NCBI RefSeq assembly: GCF_007655135.1
Contig: NC_045131.1
Location: forward strand, 11,516,001-11,580,000
Origin: Punica granatum
Lineage: Eukaryota > Streptophyta > Magnoliopsida > Myrtales > Lythraceae
Length of the DNA stretch: 64,000 nucleotides
Direction of reading: 5' to 3'
This document shows, piece by piece, positions 10,700 through 37,614 of the stretch. The notes below the pieces were generated by a model that had not been told where the DNA came from, made no database searches, and was given only the letters and a program-made list of their open reading frames with translations. The first letter of the stretch is position 1. The number at the start of each line of letters is the position of its first letter. Position numbers and translations under genes: made by a program.

Positions 10700-12839
10700 A
10701 TCAGACTCCAGATCAATCCAAGCCAACAATGCCCGTCGAAGCTATTGCAGCTTTAGTACATGCTTCCGCGACGTCACTACAAGGTCTGATCTTAGTACCG
10801 GCAGGATCGTGTTGCCTCTTTGTCCAATTAGTTCCTTTTAATAGGAGTTAGCATTCCCGATTACATGGAGTCCATTTTGCAGAGAAGATTAAAGGCATAC
10901 CACTCATATCTAACCTAAGAAATTTCTTAGCATTAGCTAAGATTTTAACCTAAACTACCTCTTCTTGAAGCTTTGTCCCGCCTCGGAAACAGTTCTAACC
11001 TCTTATATACTGTTAGATCAATATCTTTTTACGGAATCTAACTAGCAAAAATTGATTTGACGGTATACAGAAGCTCGGATGACTCGGTCCACCTCGTCTT
11101 GGATGGTTTTAGGGATATCGATGAGACAACTAATAAGTCAGATGACAAGAATTGACAGTCTGCTGCTGGGGGGTGGGTCAGATAATTATTTTAAGAAACG
11201 AAACAGAGGGTGTCTCCGAAGAATCCATGAAGAACATTAAAATAGAGTTCACTCAATTCTTTTGGTGAAATCTGAAAATGGCCCATTACCCATCAATTCA
11301 CTTATCTTGAATGGGACTGTTCATCCTTTGGATTCAACTAAATCTCCTCTGTCTAGGATGACCTCCATGTCCCTCCTTGCGAAAACATATGCATATCCTT
11401 GTCGAGAAAAATCTAGACCGAAATTAAGATAGTACTTGGACGTTTCTATAAAGGGTCGGTAACTTAAGAGCGGTCGGTAACTTAAGAGCAGTCGGTAACT
11501 GCTACAGATAGCCATTCGTTGGCCCATCCCTGTATGGACTGGTGACATCGTATGGTTTTTGGAAGTGTAGATCACAGTTTAGCATGGAAAAGACATCCCC
11601 TGAGAAAATAAGAGATCTTGGGTCTTATGAATCGTCAAGCACGTCATCGCCTTTTTGATTTGGGATTTTGGTATCATCGACGACGTGCATATAGGATCAA
11701 CGTTTGAATGTGATTAGGAGTGATCTGAATAGTTGAAAGGAACATTACCCAGAAAAGGAAAATCCAACAAAAATCAAACCAAACTATCTTTGGAACAAGC
11801 CTTGCGTATGTCGGCAACAGGATGTTTGGTATAAGTCACCTAATAGGGGGAATGTCCATGTCAACAACGGAGCATAGGAAATGGAAAATCGTTTTTATAA
11901 GTATGAACTCACATAATCACTATATAAAAAGCTGTCAAAGGTTCTTGACGATTATACGAATTAGACATTCCATCTTCCTAAAAAATCATATCAATCCACA
12001 ATCATAATGGATTTTAATCGGTGAGTGATTATCAAAAATGAAAATATGAATTAATTATGAATTTTCCGCGGAGGTAAATTTTTAACAATACGGGCTTGGC
12101 TCCTATTTAGTTTGTTTTGAAAAATGAAGAGGAGGGTCTAACCGGTCGGATTCAAATTTGCCAAACTCAAAATTGATGGATCTCAAATCTCTAAAACCTG
12201 CGCATGCTTTAAATTAAAGGGGAAGGCTTCTCTTCATTTTCCATTCCAGAAGAAAGGGTGTACTGCAAGGTATGATTGGCCAGGCCGCCAACGAAAGTGT
12301 CGGGCCGGTTGTGGGGCCCACAGTCATGTCTCCCCCCCACCAATCACCATCATTTCTTCCTTCCCTAAGGGGCCCACTATGACCCAAAAAACTACACGCC
12401 CCACCCATATTAAATACCTCTATTCAATTACTCTACATTGAATGAAGTGGTAAGACGCATGTTTCATTTAATAAAATATATTTATTCCAATTTTATAAAT
12501 AGTAAAATTTTTTATTGAAATAATTTTACCTATTAGTGAATTTATTCAATTCGAAACCTGAATTAATGTGAATCCATTAAGCTTTTGAATTAGCAAGTGG
12601 TGTAACACCGAAAAAGTGCCTTCTTCATCCTCAACTCAACCAATATATTATTCTCAAAATATCAAATTTTACTCGATTAAGAAAAGAAAATTAGAAAAAG
12701 ATATTCCAAAATATCATCATCTTTGCTGGCCCCTTTTCAAATATAGAGTATATCTATTCAATGACATATCTTAAATATTAAATTAATATAAATATAAAAG
12801 AACCATAGGACTATGGGAGCATGGGAAATTGGTGAGATG
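10700..12839. other. Intergenic region, no gene seen
   Basis: Mixed-composition DNA followed by AT-rich DNA. Short frames (for example at 11321-11575 and 12214-12408) have no recognisable domain. No RNA gene or complete transposon was identified. A local triplication of a motif near 11455-11505 (cggtcggtaacttaagag) is a minor repeat. Confidence 0.5.
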
Positions 12840-13604
12840 AGGATTAATGACTTAAAAAAGTATGAACTTTGATCACATTTTTTAATTTTGGCGCGAATTT
12901 TATTTCTTTTACAAAAAAAATACGAACTTTGATTTTCTTATCAAGTTAGATATTCGTGTCATTTTTCATCCATTTTGTTGATGTGGCAAAAACGGTGTCT
13001 TGATGGCAATCGATGTCATCCCATGTTAGCAAATATAATAAAAATTTTAAAGAAAAAAAAAAGAGAAATACTTTGATTGGAGAAAGGGTGAGGGCTCCGT
13101 CTAGCCACCATAACCTCTATTGGGGTCATCGGTGATCTCAGAGGATATTGACCGGGGAGTGAAGGCCGAGATCTAGGCCCTACCCACCAAAATAGGGATA
13201 ATCTCCAAATGTGATGTCTAGGATCAAGGCCCCATCAGAATTAAGAGAACCCCTAATTTGACAATTATCCTGATTCCGGCGAGTAGGTCCTTGATTTCGT
13301 CCACCACTCCCTCATTAGACTCGTCGATGCCTTTTAGGGCCACCAGTGACTCCAATTGGGGAGTGATGGCCCATCCTTTCTCTAATCAATGTTTTTCTCT
13401 CTTTTTTTCCTTTAATTTTTTGCTGAAGTGACATGACATCATTTAGACACTATTTTTCGACAATTTAGCAAAATGAATGGAAAATGGCACAGAGCCTAAC
13501 GTGACAAGAAAATCAAAGTTCGCGCATTTTTTTGCCAAAAAATAAAATTTGTGCCAAAATTGAAAAATATGCCAAAATTCATACTTTTTGGGTCACTAAC
13601 CCTA
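12840..13604. mobile_element. Long-TIR non-autonomous DNA transposon
   Basis: The left arm (12840-13090) and the reverse complement of the right arm (13370-13604) match through most of their length: AGGATTAATGAC versus AGGGTTAGTGAC, then a shared AAAAAGTATGAA, an AATTTTGGC block, CGAACTTTGATTTTCTT and a GATGTCAT block. The centre (about 13090-13370) is GC-richer and unique, with no transposase. Arms of about 240 bp suggest a Mutator-like foldback element. No clear target duplication was found. Confidence 0.7.
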
Positions 13605-13763
13605 AAAGGGAAGTCTCCTTTTTTTTTGGATAAAACAAATAAAAAGAATTCCACTGACATTTTGATTTAATTTTTAATAGTGAAATTTTACTTCTCCCTT
13701 TAATTTTCTTCTTCTATTTTTTATTAGACTCACGACTTTCGCTTATAAATTATAATAAATAAA

Positions 13764-15098
13764 AGGAAATTTTGCGTGCACCCAATCTATATATAATTAT
13801 AAAAACCGGAACGATGCGCTGGACAATGCCATATAGGACATAGGTGGCTTATGGTTGAGTGACCCTTGAAGTTTCCACCATTCACGATGCAAAAAATGGC
13901 GTAGTATTATTGAGTCATATCATCATCATAGAATTCTAAAAGTTCTTTAGTTACTGAAGATGAAAAGTCATCTAATATAATGTCAAGAATAATTTTTTCT
14001 AAAAAAATAATTTTATTTCCTTATACACATTCTCAACATATTCACATTAACAAAGAACAAATTTTCATATAATACGAGCTGCAGAATTTTAATTTTTTTT
14101 AAGCATCAAAATATTCAGTTAACTATTTTGTAGCACATCATCAACCTATTTGAGAACCAAAATTGAGAACTTTAATTGAAATAGAATTTAAAAGTAAATC
14201 ATAGTTAAATATCAACTTTCTTATAGTCAACTCGTTTCATGTAATTATGGATGAATCTTTGTTATTCGTGAACATTTTATATCATCTATAACCTTATGCC
14301 ATAAGTGATAAACAATATTTTCATGCGCGTGCCCTGCATCTAGTTTAGCTAAAAACCGTGTGCACCTTCTACTTTTAAAATATGACATTTACCCTTATAT
14401 TTGAGGAAAAGAAGTGCCAACATTATACCAGAGTGCCACATCTATTTGCCAAAAAAGATGTGGCATGTTCATTAATTTCTAATTAAAAACTTGAAAAAAT
14501 TTAAATTGAAGAAAAGAAAATCACTGAAGGAAAGGAGGCTGACAGTGGCTCGCCAGAGGCAACGCCCCCTTGTGCACTACGAGGTCGCCGACGGCATCTG
14601 AAACCATCGGGTGACCTCACATGGGTGGCAATGGCCTTCAACATACCACTATTGTTCCAATTTGCCTTTGCCCTTCTGTCTCTTCGAAGAAAGAATAGGA
14701 GCAATGCAGATTGAGGCAACGGTGACTCCCTGAAGGAGACCTCCCCCTTGTACGAGGTTGCCGAAAACAAGTGAAGTTGCCGGCAAGAAAAAAAGGAAGG
14801 TATATCGGGGCGCGCTGGCTCGTCGGACCGGAAGCCACCGCCCCCTAGCAAGGTTGCCAACCCCTCCCACATTTGGCGAGCACTGCCTACCCTCCCCCTC
14901 CTCCGATGGTTTTCTTCAGAAAATAATGATATTTTTCTTTTACATTTTTATTTTTTATTGAAAATTAGTGCAAATTTCAGTAGAATGTTGCAACATTAGC
15001 TGTAATTTCATGAAACAAAAGGGGCAAATGTCATATTTTTAAAAGAGGGATGCGTGTGACTTTTAACTAAATTGCCCATGGTGTATACTGAATTTACC
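13764..15098. mobile_element. Long-TIR element interrupted by a Helitron-like insertion
   Basis: The right end, read in reverse complement from 15098, gives GGTAAATTCAGTATACACC, then CAATTTAGTTAAAAG, CACACGCATCC and AAATATGACATTTGCCCC. The left end gives GGAAATTTTGCGTGCACCCA (13764-13784), is then interrupted at 13786-14343, and resumes with TTTAGCTAAAA, GTGTGCACC and AAATATGACATTTACCC. The arms are therefore about 150-200 bp. The centre (14510-14920) is GC-rich, has overlapping minus-strand frames of about 70-120 residues, and has no recognisable domain; captured gene sequence is possible. No transposase was seen. Confidence 0.7.
13786..14343 (+). mobile_element. Non-autonomous Helitron-like element 1
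   Basis: A 558-bp element that starts with TC (TCTATATATAATTATAAAA) after an A and ends with CTAG (14340-14343) before a T. A short hairpin, ATGCGCGTGCCCTGCAT, sits directly in front of the CTAG. TC...CTRR ends, insertion between A and T and a subterminal hairpin define Helitrons. It is homologous along its length to 60241-60845. It carries no coding sequence. Confidence 0.78.
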
Positions 15099-16227
15099 GT
15101 TTAAAAAAAAAAAAGAAGATCGACAAGGGGTGTCTTGGAATGTGGCATTTGGAATATATATATATATTGCATCGTTGTCATCATTTTTCTTGAGATCATA
15201 AAGGAAAGCATGTTCTCTCATCATTGTTCATATTTTCCATAATCTTGTGCACGGGATATATTTTGTGCACACTTGCCAATCTGTTGCAACGAATCTCGTG
15301 GACATATCTATGTCATCGATTATGTAAAAGTACATTTCAATTGCTTTACAGTCTATGCCAGTACCCAAAATCTTAATCAAACAACAAAAAGAAAAATTTG
15401 ATTATTTCATAACATTTTACGATAACATACACGTATAGAGAATTTCAGAGTAAATTGTCTTGTTTTCTTTGTATCACTCATATGTTAGATGGCTCATCCC
15501 CTAGGCCATGGTTGACAAACTCATACCAAAGGTTTGGCATTATAAAGAAACCTACATGGACCTAGTAATTTGATTCCTCGCAGTGTGTCACTATATCAAA
15601 CTGTATTTCTCCTCCTTAGCGTCCCTTCGACCTCTTGCAGAGAACGAACGACATTAGTCTAGAATTGCTTTAAAAGTTTAGTGCATCAATCAATATTCGG
15701 ATTCAATCGATTAGACTGTAAGATCAATTTTTTTTCACTGAAAACAATAGGGTTAAGAGAATGGTTTCTAATATTTGTATATTGTATACATGCATTTCAA
15801 TTTTCTGGCAAGTTTCGTATTATTGTTGAGAGTTATGGATTAAAAAAAAATCACACATCGGAAATTAATAAGAAAATCACGAGATTGATATCATAATTTA
15901 TCAGCTTGAATTTTTGGATTGGGGATTGGAGATGTGCTTAGCCCAGTGAAAATTTGATAATGTATCAGAGCGGGTTATGTATTGTTAAATTGAAGGTAAG
16001 TAGAGTTAAGTAGAGTAAAGTTAAAACTAAAGTTAAAATCGGTTTGTGAAACCAAACAAGCTAAAAAATTAATGTTGGATAGTTTTACTTCTTAGCTGTC
16101 AAATTCACTGAATTAATCGGAGTCTATTGAATTTTCATATAATTGGGTGCATACGAAAAATAAAAAGTTGGGACTATTTTTTTTGGGTACTACAAGGAGG
16201 CGAGAGTACGACTCAATTTTTATAAGG
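15099..16227. other. AT-rich intergenic region
   Basis: No gene was found. The frame at 15681-15896 has no recognisable domain. A short MITE-like remnant (about 15990-16065, ending GTGAAACCAAACAAGC) resembles the TIRs of the MITEs elsewhere in the window. Confidence 0.45.
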
Positions 16228-16342
16228 GTTTATTGCACCATATAACCTAATGTTGAACGTTGGGATACCTCAGACAAAAAAGGATATTGGGATAGAACTA
16301 AAAATTCTTTCAAACGTTAGATTATATGGTACAATTAACCAC
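16228..16342. mobile_element. Short foldback MITE
   Basis: The left end reads TATTGCACCATATAACCTAA, and the reverse complement of the right end reads AATTGTACCATATAATCTAA. Both continue with TGTTGAA or CGTTTGAA. The two arms of about 30 bp enclose about 55 bp. It is non-coding and the superfamily is not determined. Confidence 0.65.
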
Positions 16343-17013
16343 ATATTTTTTGGATTTACTGCATCCCAGCCTTTGTATCGTTTAATTTTTACTGGGTTTT
16401 GTCCCCGTTAACTTACCTAAAAAACATAATGGAGGGGCAGTTTCGTCCTTCAACTGCCGTAGCAGACGGCGCCTGTCGGAACCGGCATGTTCCTTTTTGC
16501 GCGGTAAAAAGTTGCGAAACGAGGTAGAAATTGAAAATTAGCATCCTGCCCGGAAGGGAGAATATTGCAACCCATTAATTAATCTTTTAAAAAATAGCCG
16601 TTTCCCAAAATAAATAAATCGAAGAAATTACCGAATGGTTACGACAGCAATAACATATCTTCCTTTTCTCCTCTCACCCGGCGTACCATTTCATCGAAAA
16701 CCTCTCTTTCTCTCTCTACACTTTCTCTCTCCACCACTTCCCGTCTTCTTCGTCGATCACTGCCATCGTCGCAAGCTGGAATTCCTCCCCGGAGGGAGAT
16801 TCAATCGTTGATGCGTTAGGGTTTCGCTCTCGAGCTGCCGCTCGGATCCGATCGCAGGATCTCATCTCCGCCGGCCGGCGCTTCTCGCGTCTCAATCTGG
16901 TAATCCCTGCACATGCATCCCGTTTGTGTGTTGCGCTGGAATGCTGATCGATTTGTCGTCGGGCGATCCGTGGATTGATGGTTGTTGGATTGGGTGTGGC
17001 TGAATTGGTGCAG

Positions 17014-17252
17014 GTCTCGTGGTTCTGAGGTCGCGTTCCCGGAGCCGCTCGCTTTCATGTTCTGCTTCGAGTCCGGATTTTCACCTCATCGTAAGTGCCG
17101 ACTTCCGATTGGTGATTGTCGCGAAATGTGGTTGCTTTGGATTGCGTGTGCGGGGTTTTTCCCGTATTTGACTGTTTGTGGGCGAATAGTTGTTTAACAG
17201 ATCTTGAAAATTGGCGCCCCAAAGACGGTCCCAGCGCCACGTGGGTGGCCAG
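17014..17252 (+). promoter_or_regulatory. KIN13A 5' UTR with probable introns and an overlapping uORF
   Basis: Splice-like signals suggest a leader exon at 17014-17090 (acceptor TTGGTGCAG, donor ATC|GTAAGT) joined to the coding exon beginning at 17201 (acceptor TTTAACAG). Another donor upstream (CTG|GTAATCC near 16900) implies a further leader intron after a CT-rich stretch (16690-16760). The leader exon contains ATG at 17057. After splicing its frame is offset from the main ATG and runs past it, so it would act as an overlapping uORF. This is inferred from consensus only. Confidence 0.45.
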
Positions 17253-22856
<5,604 letters not shown>

Positions 22857-24115
22857 ATTGGTTTGTCTCACGGAGCATTGCAACCCATTCTTGTAAACGC
22901 TCTTTCCCTTCTACTGAAATTTTGCCTTCTGGCACTGAGAATTAGCTGTTAATTCTGGTGTTAATGCTATGGAAATGAACAAATGAACTAATCCTGGCAT
23001 CATGGTATAATGATGTCGGCCCAGGTACAAGAGCTTGAAGTTGGGTCTAAAAGATGGATTTGCTGGGGGAGCAGAAGCATTGGCAGTGGAGATATTTCGA
23101 TACTCCGGCTTGGCCGGTGAAAATTCTTTGACGATGTTAAAGCGGGAGGGTTGTCTTGGTAGGGGAATTTGTATTTGGTAAGGGAATCTCCGTTTGTGTT
23201 CTTTGCTGATGGTTGAAGAAAATATTACATGTGAGATTTGGGGGGGTGGGTTGGTAAGGCTGCTCCTTTTCATTTGTCTGTCATGAATGATTGTAATTCC
23301 ATTCCGGTCCGGAGGACACCTAAAAATTTCAGTAAGAAGGAAGGTGAAAAAGAATCGTATAAGTAGATATATTTCTCTCTCTTTCTTTTGGTTTGTATTT
23401 GTACCTGACCGACCGAACGTCCCCATGTTCTCCTAAATGGTGACGAGATCCGTCACTCATAGCGAATGTTGATGTGTTCGATACACCAATTTCATTCCAC
23501 TACATTCGTTTTTCATGTATGCGATCAAACAAAAAGGAGGAGCTCCTCTGCAAAAGAAATAGAATGATTCATTCCTGAAATAAGTTCCGCCGGAAAGGAT
23601 TCAACCCAAGACGATTTGGTTCTGAGTCGAGGGCAACAATGCTGCATTACACTCCTTTTCTGAACAGTGAGTGGTTTTATCTTCGTATCCCTAAAACTAG
23701 AACTTCCATCAGATCACATAAAAATTTCTGGACGCCCGTGGGAGCCCAAAAAAATGACAGCCTTCATCGTACTGGTATCCATAAACGGTCGGATGCTCCC
23801 CACGTGGCGTCAATCGACTGAGCGGCATAGACCGCCCGCACTGTAACAAAGATGCCCGCAGCTGCGGGGCTCAGTCCCGAATACGACCGTTACGCCAACG
23901 TCTCCTTCCCCACTTTCGTCTCCCCCTTTTTCAAAATTTTTTGAAATTCAATCCTCCGACAAAGGAAAGGCAAATCGAAGACAGAATTCAATTCATTCGG
24001 ATTCCGTTTCATCATCATCGATTCCCCTCGCCCTCTGCCTTTTGCATCTCGCTTTCCCTCTATCCATCCTTCTTCTCTCTCTCTGCCTGTCAAATTCCTC
24101 ACTCCCCCTTCAGAG
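22857..24115. other. KIN13A 3' UTR and upstream region of the next gene
   Basis: The first few hundred bases are the probable KIN13A 3' UTR. The remainder ends in a CT-rich leader (24040-24110) in front of the next start codon. A 171-residue minus-strand frame at 22911-23426 has no recognisable domain and lies in UTR sequence. Confidence 0.5.
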
Positions 24116-26071
24116 ATGGCGCTTCAACCCATCGATAATGCACTCCCGTTGGTCCCGCCTGAGAGGCCGAATAAGCAAGCGAAGGTCGCGGTCCCGATGG
24201 CTAAGAAGCAGCAGCCCGACCTCGGAGCAGTGAACGATGAGAACCAAGCTCCATTCCCTCCTCTTCCATCCTCTGGAGACGCCGTCATCGACTACATCCC
24301 TTCCGAAGAACTCACTGCGTTACCACACCCGGGATCGAAGATCCAGGTAATTGCAGATGCCCTGGTTCAAATATGCCTTGCATGCTGCGTGTTTGTTATA
24401 GACTAAACTGGAGAGCCCGACACAAAAGACTAATCTCTATTCGGTGGGAGAGCAATTTGCCTTTTGGTTGGGCTATACCGTTCTAGTCTATATCAGTGTT
24501 CGATGAAATCTCTCTATGGGCTACCTTCTCGTTTTCTGATAAAAAAAAAGATAGCGGTAACGTCCAATAGTAATATCAACTTTGCAAGATCGCGTGAATT
24601 TGAATTGACTATAAACTCGGAAAGCCGTCTTTGTGATCAAATTCTGTATCTTCTGTATGCTCATTTTCTGTTGCGTGTGATTTCAGAGCTTGATGGAGGG
24701 GCTGGAATCGAAAGATTGGACGACTATATGTGAGTGGCTGAACACTGCCAGGCGGTTCGCTCTGTTTCACGCCGATCTCATGATCCCTATGCTGTAAGAC
24801 AAGCTCCCCCTCGATTCATCTATGTAAACAATTTTGTGTATGGTTTGATTTTGATGAGATGTTTAATGTTCTGAGATCAGGGAAAGGGTTGTTCTGGTTC
24901 TGGTGAAGGCGATGAAGAATCCGAGGAGCGCCCTGTGTAAGACCTCCATTATGGCTTCGTCGGATATGTTCAAGGCCTATGGTGACAAGCTGCTGCTGGA
25001 GGGAACCGACTCTGATGCTTTCAACCAACTGGTACGTCCAATTTTAGATGTGATTCCGCACTTTCAATCACGTTACACCATACGGTTCTAGTATGAAGAG
25101 GCAGAGTTCTTTCTAAGTCTTCGATGTTATAGAACTTATTCGACTCATTCCTTGTCCTGATTAACTTAATATTGCGGGACTGCAGGGTTGTTCATAGTTC
25201 TATCCTAGTCATTTTCAGCAAAAAATTACTGAAAAAGGGTGGAGCTTTCGTAAAACAAAAAAGGAAAACTAATAAGCTCTCATATTACCTTCGGTTAGAT
25301 TCCGATAAGCTCCAACAGCTCGGGCCATCTTTTATGGGGGTTATCTTTGAAATCCGAAGCAATATGCTGCCCACTTTTGTACAAAAGAACACTTGTTTTT
25401 GCCTGTGGATATTTCCTGATCGCCAGATTGAATGTCTTTGTGGGGGGTTTGCAGCTTCTGCAGCTGCTGTTCAAAGCTTCTCAAGACAAGAAATTCGTTT
25501 GTAAAGAAGCAGGCAAAGCCCTCAACTCCATGGTGGCTTCGCTTACCCCTCTGCCCCTTCTTCACAGGCTCCGGGGTTACGTAACCCACTCCAACCTCCG
25601 AGTCCGGGCAAAGGCTGCTGTGTCCATCTCCAGTTGTGTCTCAAAACTGGTAAGACTCCCTTCCTTAAAAAATGCTCCAAGTTCTTTTGTCTGATTGAGA
25701 TAATAATGCCCAGTCGTGATTGAACTGATCTAACAGATACCGTAACCATGGGAATATGTATCGAGTTTTTTGGCTTTTTCCCCCCTTCATGTATGATGTT
25801 CGAACTGATCTGAAACTTGGCTTTTCAGGGACTAGAGAGAATGAAAGAGTTTGGGTTGGGCACGCTGATTGAAATGGCAGCGGATTTGCTGAATGACAAG
25901 CTGCCCGAGGCAAGGGAGGCTGCAAGAAGCACCGTGGTTTCGATATACAGGGCTATCACAGAAGACGAGGAGGAGGAGGAGCAAAAGCAGGAGTCGTGGC
26001 ATAAGTTTTGCGAAGGATCTCTGCCTCCGAAGCACATCCACTCCATCACAAAAATCGTTGCTTCCCAGTAG
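24116..26071 (+). CDS. ARM-repeat / TOG-like protein
   Basis: Five coding exons (24116-24346, 24687-24793, 24881-25031, 25455-25649, 25829-26071) with GT-AG introns give 308 residues. The N-terminal 75 or so residues are Pro-rich and probably disordered (MALQPIDNALPLVPPERP). The rest is helical, with paired-helix repeats such as WLNTARRFALFHADLM, LCKTSIMASSDMFKAYGDKL and AREAARSTVVSIYRAI, and an acidic EDEEEEEQ linker near the end. It resembles a small family of plant ARM-repeat proteins with one TOG/CLASP-N-like array (Arabidopsis At4g15830 type, from memory). TOG arrays bind tubulin, so a microtubule role is plausible, but this family is poorly characterised and the function is inference. 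The start gives the first ATG after a CT-rich leader. Confidence 0.86.
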
Positions 26072-26215
26072 AGCAATGCATTGCCAGGTTATGTAGAAGA
26101 TTGAAGATGAATTACGGATTAGAAACACCAATATCACAAAAATCATTGCTTCCCTACCAGTAGAGCAATGCATTGGCAGGGCTATGTGGAGGTTGAAGAC
26201 GAATTACGGATTGGA
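26046..26215 (+). repeat. Tandem duplication of the ARM/TOG gene's 3' end
   Basis: The last coding bases and early 3' UTR (TCACAAAAATCGTTGCTTCC, stop, AGAGCAATGCATTG and GAATTACGGATT) recur about 85-90 bp downstream with a few changes. The second copy lies after the stop codon, so the reading frame is unaffected. Confidence 0.85.
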
Positions 26216-27470
26216 AAATAATATCATGTAAAATGCCCATTTACATGGTTATGATGGATGAAGTAGTTAAAGTTTGAGTTTTAATTCTTTTGTGCATCAT
26301 TTGTTGTTATAATAACATTGAACGAGTGAATTGAAATATTTGCTGCTGAAATCTTCTTCTTGTTTGTAATTAAAATATTCATATCAGATTACAACATTAA
26401 GATGGAGATATCCAATCCTATCTCTCCAAGTCTATATAAACCCAACCCCCCCATATTGCCTAAACTCACAAAGAATAAATTAATACAAAAACTACATACG
26501 ATAAGAGATAAAAAGAGATGCGACCGACCCCTAATATTTGATACATTATCTTAAAAGAGAAACTCGCAAGACCAAACTAGTTTGTAATTTCATCTATTAC
26601 TCGTCTATAAAAAAATGAGTTAATTAAGCTGATCCTCTTATAACCTCGATTAAAGATTTTGTATACAAAACATCTATATAACCAATCATATATCCCATTT
26701 TCAATTCTCTCTACTCTTCGTACACACACTCTGATTTAAGTATTTAAGAGAAGAATCGAAATTGCATTCCCATATCCCCTTTTTGTAGGTCATTTGTGCT
26801 GCGCTCATGGATGAATCGTGAGTCGCACGTGGCTTACATGTGATAAAGGTCAGACTTTTCACATATATTATGATATGGTTTTTTTTTTCCCTCTGAAATC
26901 ACCAAAGGAGTGTATAAGTTTTGTCATAATACAACATTTTTTTTTCTATTTTGGTTGAAGCCATATTACAATTAGCCAAAGAATTCTGCGTATTATTATT
27001 ATTTTCTTTTTCCTTGGTGTGCACCATGATTTATGAAAATGCACTGAACCCGAATAATTTAGTTCGAGTCAAATTTACCAATTAAAAGGGATAACTCTCA
27101 TGGTATGGATTTCGAGCCTTTTAATCGCAGTTATTGAGTTGAGCTGACGAAGGGGGACTCGGTCAAATGAGATATCCAGTTCCAAGCTCACTTGTCTGCC
27201 TTGAAGCCGTAGGAAAGCACTTCCTTACGCCGCCGTTTCGCAGAAGACCCAGCCAGCGACAGGCCGTGACTGGTACAAGGAGAAGGTTTAGCTGAGCTCA
27301 GTTATCCACCCACACTGACAAAACCCCCCTCCCCCCATACATACATATCGCAACCCAACCCACAGAGCTGCTCTGAGTTGTCCTCTCGCCGGCGTAGCCC
27401 CAGTTGCTTGTTTGGTTCAACAATGGCGGATTAATCTCTCTCTCCCCCATGAAATGGACCAAGTAGAATC
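26216..27470. other. Intergenic region upstream of OVA2
   Basis: AT-rich to about 27100, then GC-richer leading into the OVA2 leader. No gene or delimitable repeat was seen. A short reading frame at 27426 (ATGGCGGATTAA) is a trivial 3-codon uORF in the presumed leader. Confidence 0.45.
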
Positions 27471-36143
<8,673 letters not shown>

Positions 36144-37614
36144 CCCAAGGATCATGAAATTGAAGAACTAAGTGTCGAACAGGGGAAATAAGTTTAATTG
36201 CCGGCAGAGTTTGAGAAGTCCTAGTTATCCGAGTGATGTCACGTGTGGTGGACCGGCAAGAGACCGGTCAGATGTCCATTGCAATCTATTCTTTTTTCAT
36301 AGAGGGAGCAACTACATTTTCAATTTTTCTTTTCATATACACGATTTGTTCGATATCTGTACAATCATATGAACAAAGAACTCGCCGTCACTATACTTGT
36401 TTATCCATGGAAAGCTTCAAAAACAGTTGGCTAGGCTCAATGTAGAAGTGACTTCTATAAAATATCTAAACCATAGAAGGGACACATTCATGTCGTGGAC
36501 AAAATTTGGTGGTTCGGTTCTGGATTGCTGCATCATGTCGTGCGCCAGTCATAGCGCGAGCAAACGGTATGTGGTTGTTCCTCCGTAGACAAAAAATGAT
36601 GCAGGAGGCGATCATCGGTATAGCGATGATTCCCTGTAACGAAGCGTAGGGAGAAAGGGGAGATTTTCGAAGGAGAGGTCGGAAATTGGAGTGTGCGTCA
36701 ACGGTCTAATTTGTTAAATGTTTCTTATTCACGCTGTACAGATGGAAAAAAGATGCCTTTTGTGAACCTTTCAACGAAGGTAGACCGGCCAGAAGAATAA
36801 ATAATCAAACGATTGGATTAGCGAGGGAAAAATCCATAAACTAAATTCATAAACTAAGGTTCATTGTTAAATTCGGCCTAGGGAAAATAAAGGTTCCATT
36901 GCTTGAAGACAAAGCATAAAAAGGATTAATGTTATTATATAAATGAAGTTAAAAATTATTATAAGTGCCGTTAGCGCGCTTTACACATGGATATGAATAA
37001 AAATTGTATGTGATATAGAATTACAAAGTTAAGAAAATCATTATATTATGTGGTTATCATTTCATTAATTAAAATTACTTCAAATCCAATTTAATATTTC
37101 ATACGAATTTAATAAAATCAATATATTATGAGGTTATCATTTCATTTATGATATCAATGAATCACTTAATAAACAAAAATGGTCACTAGGAAAAGTAGAC
37201 TAATAAATTGACTCTTCAGTCTTCATATAATAAATCATAAATGATATGTTATTAATGGGAGGAAATTATGAAAATAATTTCTGGGAGAATTAAAGAGTTA
37301 GGTTGGAAAATTGCCATCGATCAGTGCATTTAATGTAATATACTTTTATTAAAAGTTAAAATAGGAGATGAGAAGGACCTAAAGGAATCACGAAGATATG
37401 AGAAACTAATAGGAAGAGCATCATTCGACCCCAAAAAACGATTACTATAAATTTAATGCACACGGAATATTTCAAGAGCTTTATATTTAAATGTGACTTC
37501 AATCGTTATATGAAAATGGTCGAGCTTTATATTTGCTGGAAACATTGTTGTCGACAATGAAAACTATAACAAGGCATTAGTTTCAGATTTATCCTTTGAA
37601 TTCGAAGAGTCTTT
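36144..37614. other. OVA2 3' flank and AT-rich spacer
   Basis: The sequence to about 36825 is OVA2 downstream DNA; parts are repeated after both pseudogene copies (41350-41527 and 50897-51115). From 36840 to 37610 the DNA is AT-rich with no gene seen. Confidence 0.6.

Noticed and set aside
14501..14872. Overlapping minus-strand frames of 66-123 residues
   Set aside because: Three frames are open at once because the transposon core is GC-rich. None resembles a known protein.
22911..23426. A 171-residue minus-strand frame
   Set aside because: It covers the KIN13A 3' UTR, has biased composition, and shows no recognisable domain or splice context.
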